In this document: positions 54,251 through 62,812 of the stretch, in pieces | Layout: every line of letters begins with the position of its first letter | How positions within the stretch are numbered: position 1 is the first letter of the stretch | Assembly: GCF_022347285.1 (NCBI RefSeq) | Contig: NZ_JAKRND010000004.1 | Span: 62,001 to 126,000, forward strand | DNA length: 64,000 bases | Source of the DNA: Corynebacterium sp. ACRPH | GTDB taxonomy: Bacteria; Actinomycetota; Actinomycetes; Mycobacteriales; Mycobacteriaceae | Direction: 5' to 3' | Translations under genes and position numbers: made by a program | The notes under the pieces: generated by a model | What the model was told of the DNA's origin: nothing | What the model saw: the letters and a program-made list of their open reading frames with translations, nothing else | Databases searched by the model: none

Positions 54251-56539
54251 CTAGTGGTTTTGTCCAAATCCCGCGTTCTTCAGCGCGGCGGCCATACTGC
54301 CCTGCGGAGCCTGATTGCGGTGGTTGGGCTTCCTCCGCGCATTGCGCTTCTGCCCCGCCCCCTTCTTCGGCTTGGACTTGCCGTTGGCTATGGAGCCCTT
54401 GGGTTCGTCCTGCAGGCGCAGGGAAAGGCCAATGCGGTTGCGCGGCACGTCCACGTCGACGACGCGCACCTTCACCACCTCGCCGGAACTGACTACGTCG
54501 TGCGGGTCCTTGACGAATTGCTCGCTCATGGCGGAGACGTGAACCAGGCCATCCTGGTGCACGCCGATATCCACGAAGGCTCCGAAGGCTGCAACGTTCG
54601 TGACCGTGCCCTCTAGCACCATGCCCGGCTTGAGGTCCTTGATGGTCTCGATCCCCTCGGCGAGCGTGGCGGTCTTGAACGTCGGGCGCGGGTCGCGCCC
54701 CGGCTTGTCCAGCTCCGCCAGCACGTCCGTGACGGTGGGGATTCCGAACTTCTCGTCGGCGAAGTCCCCCGCACGCAGCTTGCCCAGCACGGCGGAGTTG
54801 CCCACGAGCTGCGCAACCTCCACGCCGGTGGCGTCCACGATGCGGCGCACCAGCGGATAGGCCTCCGGGTGTACGGCTGAGCCGTCCAACGGGTCGGCAG
54901 CTCCGTTGATGCGCAGGAAGCCCGCGGCCTGCTCGAATGCCTTCGGCCCCAGGCGCGGCACCTTCAGCAGCTCCTTGCGGGACTTGAAAGCGCCGTTCTC
55001 ATCGCGGTAGGCCACGATGTTCTCCGCCAGGGTCGGAGTAACGCCCGCCACGCGATTCAGCAGCGGCGCACTGGCCAGGTTCACGTCCACACCGACGGAG
55101 TTCACCGCATCCTCCACCACGGTGTCCAGCCCGGCGGCCAGCAGTGACTGGTTGACGTCGTGCTGGTACTGACCCACGCCGATGGACTTCGGGTCGATCT
55201 TCACCAGCTCCGCCAGCGGATCCTGCAGGCGGCGGGCAATCGAAACGGCTCCGCGCAGCGAGACGTCCATGTCCGGGAACTCCTGGGCGGCCACCTCCGA
55301 GGCGGAGTAGACCGACGCACCCGCCTCGGAGATCACGACGGTCTGGGGCTTGGTGCCCTCCGCCAGCCCGGCAATCTCCTTTGCCAGCTTCTCCGTCTCG
55401 CGGCTGGCGGTGCCGTTGCCCACTGCCAGCAGCTCCACACCGTGCTTATTCACCAGGGCGCTCAGGATCGTGCGGGCCTTATCCCACTGGCCGGAATGCG
55501 GGTAGACCACGACCGTGTCCAGCACCTTGCCCGTGCCGTCTACCACTGCACACTTCACACCATTGCGGTAGCCCGGGTCCATGCCCAAGGTCGCCCGGTG
55601 GCCGGCGGGGGCCGCCAGCAGCAGATCCTTCAGGTTCTTCGAGAACACACTCACAGCGGCCTCGTCGGCTCTCTCCTTCAGGCGCATGCGCACGTCCACC
55701 GCGGAGCTGACCGCCAGCTTCGTGCGCCAGCCGAAGCGCACGCATTCGGCGCGGAACTTATCCGCCGGGTCGCCCTGAGCCTGCAGCCCGGTGCGATCGG
55801 CGATGATGCCCTGGTAGAACTCGTCGTCCTCCCCCGGCGCAAAGTTCACGCGCAGCACGCCTTCGTTCTCGCCGCGCAGCAGCGCCAGCACGCGGTGGCT
55901 CGGTAGATCCCCGAAGGGCTCATCGAACTCAAAGTAATCACGGTACTTCTGGCCTTCTTCCTCCTTGCCCTCGATCACGGCGGATTCGGCACGGCCGCGC
56001 TTGAAGTATTCCTCGCGGATCTCCCCCACCAGATCTGCGTCGGTGGAAATATCCTCGACCACGATGGCTCTGGCGCCGGCCATCACCGAGGCGGCGTCAG
56101 CAAAACCTTCCTGGACGTAGCCCTCGGCCAGCTCCGGGCTGCCACCGGCGAGCAGCTTCTCAACCAGCTCGCCCAAGCCGGCCTCGCGTGCGATGGCGGC
56201 CTTGGTGCGGCGGGACTTCTTAAACGGCAGGTACAGGTCCTCGAGGCGGGCCTTCGTGTCCACGGCCAGGATCTTCTGGCGCAGCTCGTCGGTGAGCTTG
56301 CCCTGCTCCTCGATGCTCTTGAGGATGGTCTCCTTGCGGGCGGCAAGCTCGCGCAGGTAGTCGAGGCGCTGCTCGAGCTGGCGCAGCTGGCCGTCGTCCA
56401 TACCACCGGTGATTTCCTTGCGGTAGCGGGCGATAAACGGAACGGTCGCTCCGCCGTCCAGCAGGTCGATGGTGGCCTGAACTCGGGGCTGATCCACCTC
56501 GAGTTCGTGGGCAATGATGCTAGCGATGCTATCGGTCAT
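54251..56539 (-). CDS. tex: Tex family RNA-binding transcription accessory protein
   Basis: Nucleic acid-binding protein that affects transcription and stress resistance. 762 residues: N-terminal Tex helical domain (SIIAHELEVDQPRVQATIDLLD), YqgF-like domain (LGMDPGYRNGVKCAVVDGTG near residue 325), helix-hairpin-helix (LLNRVAGVTPTLAENIVAYR), and an S1 domain (GMVLEGTVTNVAAFGAFVDIG). A basic tail (KSKPKKGAGQKRNARRKPNHR) ends the protein. TAGAAT (56552-56547) lies 7 nt before the ATG at 56539; a 19-residue longer version is rejected. It follows betT by 19 nt. Confidence 0.95.
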   Translation of the reverse strand: MTDSIASIIAHELEVDQPRVQATIDLLDGGATVPFIARYRKEITGGMDDGQLRQLEQRLDYLRELAARKETILKSIEEQGKLTDELRQKILAVDTKARLEDLYLPFKKSRRTKAAIAREAGLGELVEKLLAGGSPELAEGYVQEGFADAASVMAGARAIVVEDISTDADLVGEIREEYFKRGRAESAVIEGKEEEGQKYRDYFEFDEPFGDLPSHRVLALLRGENEGVLRVNFAPGEDDEFYQGIIADRTGLQAQGDPADKFRAECVRFGWRTKLAVSSAVDVRMRLKERADEAAVSVFSKNLKDLLLAAPAGHRATLGMDPGYRNGVKCAVVDGTGKVLDTVVVYPHSGQWDKARTILSALVNKHGVELLAVGNGTASRETEKLAKEIAGLAEGTKPQTVVISEAGASVYSASEVAAQEFPDMDVSLRGAVSIARRLQDPLAELVKIDPKSIGVGQYQHDVNQSLLAAGLDTVVEDAVNSVGVDVNLASAPLLNRVAGVTPTLAENIVAYRDENGAFKSRKELLKVPRLGPKAFEQAAGFLRINGAADPLDGSAVHPEAYPLVRRIVDATGVEVAQLVGNSAVLGKLRAGDFADEKFGIPTVTDVLAELDKPGRDPRPTFKTATLAEGIETIKDLKPGMVLEGTVTNVAAFGAFVDIGVHQDGLVHVSAMSEQFVKDPHDVVSSGEVVKVRVVDVDVPRNRIGLSLRLQDEPKGSIANGKSKPKKGAGQKRNARRKPNHRNQAPQGSMAAALKNAGFGQNH

Positions 56540-56558
56540 TCCCCACATTCTAGAGGGG

Positions 56559-58736
56559 CTACTGCTTGCCGAAGTCCTCGCCCCACTCGGGCGCATCGCT
56601 GGTGAACTCCGTCAGATCGCGCTCGCCGCTGAAGCCCTGCTGCATGTGCAGGTACTCCAGGTGGCGGTCGAAAAGATCCAGCACGTTGTTGATCAGCTGC
56701 GCGCGGGTATAGCCGAACACGTCGAAGCCCAGGGAGCCGTTCATGCCGAAGACCTCGAGGCGGACGTAGTTCTTGCCGTTGTCGAGCTTGTCCGACGCAC
56801 CCTCGCGGACGGCGAACTCCGGGGTGGTGGAGATGACCGGGTAGAGCTGATAGCGGAAGACCGGATCCTCCCCGAAGATCACGGACAGGTCCAACTGGGG
56901 AACCTTGGTGTCCTTACTGTCGGCGACCAACAACGTGGCGTCATAATCCCTAGCCCGCAGCGCCGTAGCGACCGATTCGAGGGCGGGCTTGGCGATCTGC
57001 ACCACATAGCGATACGCGGTCTGCTCCGACGGCCAAGTGGAGGTGCGGTCGAGGCGGTTCTCCCAGTCCAGGTCGTTGCCGGAGGGCAGGGTGCGCCCGG
57101 AGATCGCGGAGTGCAGGGCGATGGCGCGGGAATCCACCTGGGCGGTCTCCATACGTATAGAACGCATCAAGCCCACGATGATCAGGTACACCACCACCAT
57201 GAAGGGCAAGCCCATGATCAGCGTGGCCATCTGCAGCGTGGCGATGCCGCCGACCTGCAGCATGGCGATCGTCAGCACGGCGACGGCACCCGACCACATC
57301 AGGCGCATCCACGGCGCGCCGTCCTGTTGGGGGTCCTTAGAAATAGAAGAGAACTTCGCCATAACCAGCGCACCGGAGTCCGCGGAGGTGACGAAGAACA
57401 GCAGACCCACGAGGATGGCGATAAACACCACGATCGTGCCGCCGGGCAGGCCATCGAGCAGGGTGTAGAAGCCACGCTCCGGAGAGTCCACAGCGGTCTG
57501 CAGGAAGTCGTGATCGTCGTTGTTCACCGCACGGTCCAGCGCGGTGTTACCCAAGATGGAGGCCCACAGCGCGACGAAGAGGAAGGGCACGCACAGGGTG
57601 CCGATGACGAATTGACGGAAGGTGCGGCCACGGGAAATGCGGGCCAGGAACAGACCCACGAACGGCGCCCAGGCCACCCACCAGGCCCAGAAGAACAGGG
57701 TCCAGTTGGCCATCCAGTCCGCTGTGGCGGCCGGGTCCTGGGAATAAGAGAAGGTCTCGAAGGTCCAGCGCGGCAGCCAGGCGAGGTAGTCGCCCATGTT
57801 CTTCACCACGGAGTTCAGCAGCCAGCCAGTGCGGCCGGTGAACAGGACGAACAGCAGCAGTGCGGTGGCGAGGTAGACGTTCGCCTCACTGAGGCGCTTA
57901 ATGCCCTTGTCCACACCGGATACTGCGGAGATCGCTGCGACGCCCACTGCCAGCGCCACCAGGGCGATCTGCATGCCACGGCCCTCGGGCAGGCCGAACA
58001 CCATGTTCAGACCGAAGTTCAGCTGCACCACGCCGATGCCCAGGGAGGCCGCCACGCCGAAGATCGTGCCGAGCAGGGCGGCGACATCTACCGCGTCGCC
58101 GATCGGCCCGTTGACCCGCTTGCCGATCAGCGGGTACAGGGCGCTGCGGATGGCCAGGGGCATGTTTAGGCGGTAGGCGTAGTAGCCAAAGGCCAGGCCC
58201 ATCAGCGCGTACAGCGCCCAGCCGGACACGCCCCAGTGGAAAAGAGTCCAGGCGATGGCCTCGTTGTAAGCCTGCTCCGTCATCCCCTCGCCCACCGGCG
58301 GGGTGGAGTACTGCGCCAGCGGCTCGGCCACGGAGTAGAACATCACGCCAATGCCGATACCGGCGGCGAAGAGCATCGCCGACCAGGAGAAAAGGCTGTA
58401 CTGGGGCTTGGAGTGGTCGGGTCCCAAGCGGATAGCGCCCGCCTTGGACAAGGCGATCCAGATCATGAAGATCAGCGCGATGGCGACGGTGGCAATATAG
58501 AGCCACCCCAGGCTCTCTGTCAGCCACCCGGTGATTCCCCCGACGACGGAATCGAAGTTATCGCTGGCGACGGCGGCCCAGATAGCGACCAGCAGGGTAA
58601 TGACCGCGGTGACGACCACCACGGGCCAGTTGGCCTTGGGAGGCTCCCCACTGCGTGAGCGGTCCGCCCCCGCAGAGTACGTACCGACGATGGCCCGAGG
58701 GCCAGCTGACAGTCTGGATCGCTTCTTGTCCGCCAA
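56559..58736 (-). CDS. betT: BCCT-family choline/betaine transporter, copy 1
   Basis: Sodium- or proton-coupled uptake of choline or betaine. 725 residues: 12 membrane segments (about 38-500), the BCCT substrate region FFWAWWVAWAPFVGLFLARISRGR, then a C-terminal cytoplasmic part of about 190 residues. BetT-type carriers with such long tails are osmoregulated in other bacteria. The start is TTG at 58736, 5 nt after AGGAATAGG and 6 nt after the betB stop, so it is coupled to betB. Long stretches are identical to copy 2 (e.g. GYYAYRLNMPLAIRSALYP), so they are paralogues. Confidence 0.92.
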   Translation of the reverse strand: MADKKRSRLSAGPRAIVGTYSAGADRSRSGEPPKANWPVVVVTAVITLLVAIWAAVASDNFDSVVGGITGWLTESLGWLYIATVAIALIFMIWIALSKAGAIRLGPDHSKPQYSLFSWSAMLFAAGIGIGVMFYSVAEPLAQYSTPPVGEGMTEQAYNEAIAWTLFHWGVSGWALYALMGLAFGYYAYRLNMPLAIRSALYPLIGKRVNGPIGDAVDVAALLGTIFGVAASLGIGVVQLNFGLNMVFGLPEGRGMQIALVALAVGVAAISAVSGVDKGIKRLSEANVYLATALLLFVLFTGRTGWLLNSVVKNMGDYLAWLPRWTFETFSYSQDPAATADWMANWTLFFWAWWVAWAPFVGLFLARISRGRTFRQFVIGTLCVPFLFVALWASILGNTALDRAVNNDDHDFLQTAVDSPERGFYTLLDGLPGGTIVVFIAILVGLLFFVTSADSGALVMAKFSSISKDPQQDGAPWMRLMWSGAVAVLTIAMLQVGGIATLQMATLIMGLPFMVVVYLIIVGLMRSIRMETAQVDSRAIALHSAISGRTLPSGNDLDWENRLDRTSTWPSEQTAYRYVVQIAKPALESVATALRARDYDATLLVADSKDTKVPQLDLSVIFGEDPVFRYQLYPVISTTPEFAVREGASDKLDNGKNYVRLEVFGMNGSLGFDVFGYTRAQLINNVLDLFDRHLEYLHMQQGFSGERDLTEFTSDAPEWGEDFGKQ

Positions 58737-58742
58737 CTTTTC

Positions 58743-60314
58743 CTATTCCTTAAACCACCCCGTCACCGCTGGCGCGATGTTGGTGTAGACGTGCTTGTGC
58801 TCTTGGTACTCGGCCAGTCCGGTGGGGCCGAGCTCGCGACCGTTGCCGGACTGCTTCATTCCGCCCCACTCCGCCTGCGGCAGGTAGGGGTGGAAGTCAT
58901 TAATCCAAATGGTACCGTGACGCAGCTTACGTGCGACCCTTTCCGCCTTTCCGGCGTCAGTGGTCCACACGGCTCCGGCCAGGCCGTACTCGGTGTCGTT
59001 GGCGATAGCCACGGCCTCGTCCTCCGTGGCGAAGGTCTCGATGGTCACGACCGGGCCGAAGGCCTCGTCGTGCACGCAGTCCATCTCCTGGGTACAGCCA
59101 TCGATGATCGTCGGCAGGTAGAACACGCCCCGGGTCAGGTCCGTGTTGCCCGTGGCGTGGGAGCCCTGGTTGTCCTCGGCCGTCGGGATGCGACCGCCGC
59201 AGAGGATCTTCGCGCCCTGCTCGCGGGCGCGGTCGACGTAGGCCGCAACCTTGTCGCGGTGCTCCGCGGAGATCAGGGCGCCGGTCTCGGCGGCTTCGTC
59301 CAGCGGGCCGCCGACCTTGATCTTCTCGGCCTTGGCCACCAAAGCCTCGACGAACTGATCGTGGATGGACTTCTCCACCACGATGCGTGAGCCCGCGGAG
59401 CACACCTGGCCGGAGTGGACGAACGCGCCGTTCAGAGCGTTATCCACCGCAGCGTCGAAGTCGGCGTCCGCGAAGATGACGTTCGGGTTCTTGCCGCCCA
59501 GCTCCAGGGCCACGCGCTTGACGGTCTCCGCCGCGTTGCGGGCGATCAGCTTGCCGGTGACCAGGCCGCCGGTGAAGCTGACCATATCCACATCCGGGCT
59601 CTGTGACAGCGGGTTGCCGCAGTTGGCGCCCGCGCCGGTGATCAGGTTAGCCACGCCGGCCGGCAGGCCCAGCTGGTCCAGGACCGTCATCAGCATCATG
59701 GCGGTGTGCGGGGTGAGCTCCGCCTGCTTCAGCACAAAGGAGTTGCCGGCAGCCAGGGCCGGGGCGACCTTCCAGGCCACCTGCAGCAGCGGGTAGTTCC
59801 ACGGGGTAATCAGGCCGCATACGCCGACCGGTTCGGCGTCAATACGAGAGCGAACGTTCGCATCGCCCGGGTCCACAACGCGACCGGCCTGGTGCTGGGC
59901 GAGCGTGCCGAAGTACTCGAAGGAGTTGGCGATGTCGTCCATGTCGATCTCGGACTCGGCCAGGCGCTTGCCCGTGTCGGCGGACTCGGCGCGGGCGAAG
60001 GCATCCTTGTTCTCGCGGATCTTGTCTGCAACCTGCAGCAGCAGCTTGCCGCGCTCGGCGGCGGGCACGTCGGCCCACACGCCGGAGTCGAAGGAGGCGC
60101 GGGCGGCGGCGATGGCCTTGTTCGTGTCCTCGTCGGAGGCCTCGGACACCAGGCCCACGGTGGAGTTATCGGCAGGGTTGGTGATCGTGCGGGTCTCGCC
60201 CTTTTCGGCCGCTACCCACTCGCCGTTGATGAACAGCGAGGCGGGAGCGCCCTCATTCTTGTGCACCCCGGCCAGCAGTTCGCAGGTGGTGGGGTCGAAC
60301 AGTACAGCGTTCAT
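58743..60314 (-). CDS. betB: Betaine-aldehyde dehydrogenase
   Basis: NAD(P)-dependent oxidation of betaine aldehyde to glycine betaine. 523 residues. Catalytic Glu is in ALELGGKNPN (about residue 267) and the nucleophile Cys in SGQVCSAGSR (about 302); PWNYPLLQVAWK and GGLVTGKLI are present. About 25 residues precede the usual start of the fold (MNAVLFDPTTCEL...). It lies 52 nt after copy 2 of the BCCT gene and 6 nt before copy 1, so the order betT-betB-betT looks like one operon. Confidence 0.94.
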   Translation of the reverse strand: MNAVLFDPTTCELLAGVHKNEGAPASLFINGEWVAAEKGETRTITNPADNSTVGLVSEASDEDTNKAIAAARASFDSGVWADVPAAERGKLLLQVADKIRENKDAFARAESADTGKRLAESEIDMDDIANSFEYFGTLAQHQAGRVVDPGDANVRSRIDAEPVGVCGLITPWNYPLLQVAWKVAPALAAGNSFVLKQAELTPHTAMMLMTVLDQLGLPAGVANLITGAGANCGNPLSQSPDVDMVSFTGGLVTGKLIARNAAETVKRVALELGGKNPNVIFADADFDAAVDNALNGAFVHSGQVCSAGSRIVVEKSIHDQFVEALVAKAEKIKVGGPLDEAAETGALISAEHRDKVAAYVDRAREQGAKILCGGRIPTAEDNQGSHATGNTDLTRGVFYLPTIIDGCTQEMDCVHDEAFGPVVTIETFATEDEAVAIANDTEYGLAGAVWTTDAGKAERVARKLRHGTIWINDFHPYLPQAEWGGMKQSGNGRELGPTGLAEYQEHKHVYTNIAPAVTGWFKE

Positions 60315-60366
60315 GGTTGGATTCTCGCTTTCTGTGTTTGGCCTTTTGGTCCAGTTTGTCCAGGTT

Positions 60367-62568
60367 CTAGTCTTCGGTCCAGGTGCGCACTGGGTCCGCG
60401 CCGTCGGACATGTCGGAGGTGCCCGGCAGGTCGCGCTGCATGTGCAGGAACTCCAGGTGGCGCTCGTAGAGATCCAGGACGTTATCGATCAGCTGCTCCG
60501 TGGTGTAGCCGTAGATGTCGTAGCCCAGCGAGCCGGTGTTGTCGAAGACCTCGAGGCGGTAGTAGAGCTCCCCATCGCTGGTGCTGCGGGTGAAGCTCGG
60601 CACCGGGTGCTCCAAGGGGTAGATCTGGTAGCGGAAGTCCTGCTCTTCACCCAGGTGGATGGTGAGGTCCAACTGGTTTACCGGCAGGTTCGGCACGTCG
60701 GCAGCCACCAGCGTAGTGTCGATGCCTTCGTCATTCAGCTCGCGTGCGACGGCCTCCAGCGCAGGCTGCGCCACCTTGGTGAGGTACTCGTTGGCCTTGG
60801 CCTGGCTCGGCCAGGTGGAGGCACGCGACAGGCGCTTGCGCCAAGACTGCTTGTCCCCGCCTGCACCAGAGCGGCCGGACATGGCGCTGTGCAGCGAGAT
60901 GCTGCGGGCCTCGGTCGCGTAGCTCTCCAGGCGCAGGGAGCGCCACAGTCCGAACATGATGAGGTAGATCACGATCGTGAACGGCAGGCCCATCACGATA
61001 GTTGCCAGCTGCACTGTTTCGACGCCGTTAACTTGCAGCATGACCAGCGTCAGCACGCCGACCAGGACGGCCCAGAAGATGCGGGACCACTTGGCACCGT
61101 CCTGACGGGAATCCTCGATCTTGGAGGTGAAGTTAGCGGTCACCAGCGCACCGGAGTCGGCGGAGGTGATGTACAGCAGCAGACCGATCAGGGTGCACAG
61201 GATGATCAGCACCCCGCCACCATTCATGTCCTGCAGTAGTGCATAGAAGCCCTGCTCCGGGGCGTCCATAGTGTTGTTGGCGAAGTCCATGTCGCCACTA
61301 ACCACACGCTTGAGGGCGGTGTTTCCGAATAGGCTCATCCACAGGAGGATGAACAGGAACGGAATGGTCAGCACGCCGACAACGAACTGGCGCAGAGTGC
61401 GGCCGCGGGAAATGCGGGCCAGGAACAGGCCGACGAAAGGCGCCCAAGCTACCCACCAAGCCCAGAAGAACAGCGTCCAGGCGCCCATCCATGCCTTGGT
61501 TGCCTCCGGGTCCTCGGAGAAGGCAAACGTATCCATCGTCATGCCCGGGAAGGATGAGACATAGTCGCCAATGTTCATCACGAGGGCGTCAAGAAGGAAG
61601 GCAGTCTGGCCAGTAACGGTCACATAGAGCACCAGGCCGATGGCCAGCAACACGTTGATCTCACTCAGGCGCTTAATGCCCTTGTCCACGCCGGAGACGG
61701 CGGACAGGGTGGCGATACCGACGGCGAAAATGATCAGGCCGGACTGGACAGCCACACCCTGGTCCCAGCCGAAGATGAGGTGCAGGCCGTAGGTCAGCTG
61801 CACCACGCCGATACCCAGGGAAGCTGCGATGCCGAAGACGGTGCCCAGCACGGCGGCGATGTCCACTGCACCGCCGATGGGGCCATGGATGCGCTTACCG
61901 ATCAGCGGGTACAGGGCGCTGCGGATGGCCAGCGGCATGTTCAGTCGGTAGGCGTAGTAGCCGAAGGCCATGCCCATCAGGGCATACAGAGCCCAACCTG
62001 TGATGCCGTAGTGGAACAGTGCCCACACGACGGCCTGTTCTGCAGCCTCGCGGGTCTGCCCCTCACCTACCGGCGGTGCCATGTACTGGGTGACGGGCTC
62101 CGCGACGGCGAAGAACATCAGGTCTACGCCGATGCCGGCGGCGAAGAGCATTGCCGACCAAGAAAAGAGGCGGAACTGCGGGCGGGAGTGGTCCGGCCCC
62201 AAGCGGATGTTGCCCGATTTCGAGAAGGCGACCACTAGGACGAAGATCACAGCGACCGTCGCGGTGACGATGTAGAACCAGCCGAGGTTCGTGGAGATCC
62301 AGCCGGTGACGGTGCCCAGGGTGTCCTTGGCCTGCTCGCGGCCGAAGAAAGCGTAGAGGGCAACGGCCAGGATGCCGAGTGCCGAGACGATGAACACGGG
62401 CCAGTTGGTCTCGGGGTCCGTTACTTCACCCGGCGAATAGCTCTCGCGGTCGTTAACATCAAAAGAGCCGACGATCACTCGCGGAGCAGAGGCTTTTTTC
62501 CTGCTCACGATGCGCCGGGAGGCGCTTTCGGCCGCCTCCGGCTGATGGTCGTTTTCGGGATTTGTCAT
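60367..62568 (-). CDS. betT: BCCT-family choline/betaine transporter, copy 2
   Basis: 733 residues, same layout as copy 1: polar N-terminus of about 65 residues, 12 membrane segments, conserved WTLFFWAWWVAWAPFVGLF, and a C-terminal tail of about 200 residues. The ATG giving MTNPENDH has GAGGAGAACTAC upstream. First gene of the minus-strand run, divergent from betA with a 22-bp palindrome in the 244-nt gap. Substrate (choline, by context) is inferred. Confidence 0.92.
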   Translation of the reverse strand: MTNPENDHQPEAAESASRRIVSRKKASAPRVIVGSFDVNDRESYSPGEVTDPETNWPVFIVSALGILAVALYAFFGREQAKDTLGTVTGWISTNLGWFYIVTATVAVIFVLVVAFSKSGNIRLGPDHSRPQFRLFSWSAMLFAAGIGVDLMFFAVAEPVTQYMAPPVGEGQTREAAEQAVVWALFHYGITGWALYALMGMAFGYYAYRLNMPLAIRSALYPLIGKRIHGPIGGAVDIAAVLGTVFGIAASLGIGVVQLTYGLHLIFGWDQGVAVQSGLIIFAVGIATLSAVSGVDKGIKRLSEINVLLAIGLVLYVTVTGQTAFLLDALVMNIGDYVSSFPGMTMDTFAFSEDPEATKAWMGAWTLFFWAWWVAWAPFVGLFLARISRGRTLRQFVVGVLTIPFLFILLWMSLFGNTALKRVVSGDMDFANNTMDAPEQGFYALLQDMNGGGVLIILCTLIGLLLYITSADSGALVTANFTSKIEDSRQDGAKWSRIFWAVLVGVLTLVMLQVNGVETVQLATIVMGLPFTIVIYLIMFGLWRSLRLESYATEARSISLHSAMSGRSGAGGDKQSWRKRLSRASTWPSQAKANEYLTKVAQPALEAVARELNDEGIDTTLVAADVPNLPVNQLDLTIHLGEEQDFRYQIYPLEHPVPSFTRSTSDGELYYRLEVFDNTGSLGYDIYGYTTEQLIDNVLDLYERHLEFLHMQRDLPGTSDMSDGADPVRTWTED

Positions 62569-62696
62569 GTAGTTCTCCTCTTGTTCTCCTCGATCGCTTC
62601 CTCGCCAAAGGGAGTTCATTTTCTCAGAAATACAATTTCCTAGAGTACACAGGTCTTTCTAATTTGCCAGCATTCCCCCTCACATAGGTGTTAATT

Positions 62697-62718
62697 ACTA
62701 CCTCACTAGTGAGGTAGT
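62697..62718. promoter_or_regulatory. 22-bp perfect palindrome, probable operator of the bet genes
   Basis: ACTACCTCACTAGTGAGGTAGT is a perfect inverted repeat between the divergent betT copy 2 and betA genes (95 nt from betA, 128 from betT). Length and symmetry suit a TetR-type repressor dimer such as BetI; no regulator gene is seen in the window. Confidence 0.7.
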
Positions 62719-62812
62719 TTAATCATGTCCTTTACCTGCCATCTAGCGAATTAATAAAGAAAATGGCATACTGGTAAACGTTCAGTCATTTAACTAGGAG
62801 GCGAGTGAATAG

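Noticed and set aside
56514-58169. 551-codon open frame opposite betT copy 1
   Set aside because: His/Gln-rich antisense frame without domains; the BCCT gene on the other strand is certain.
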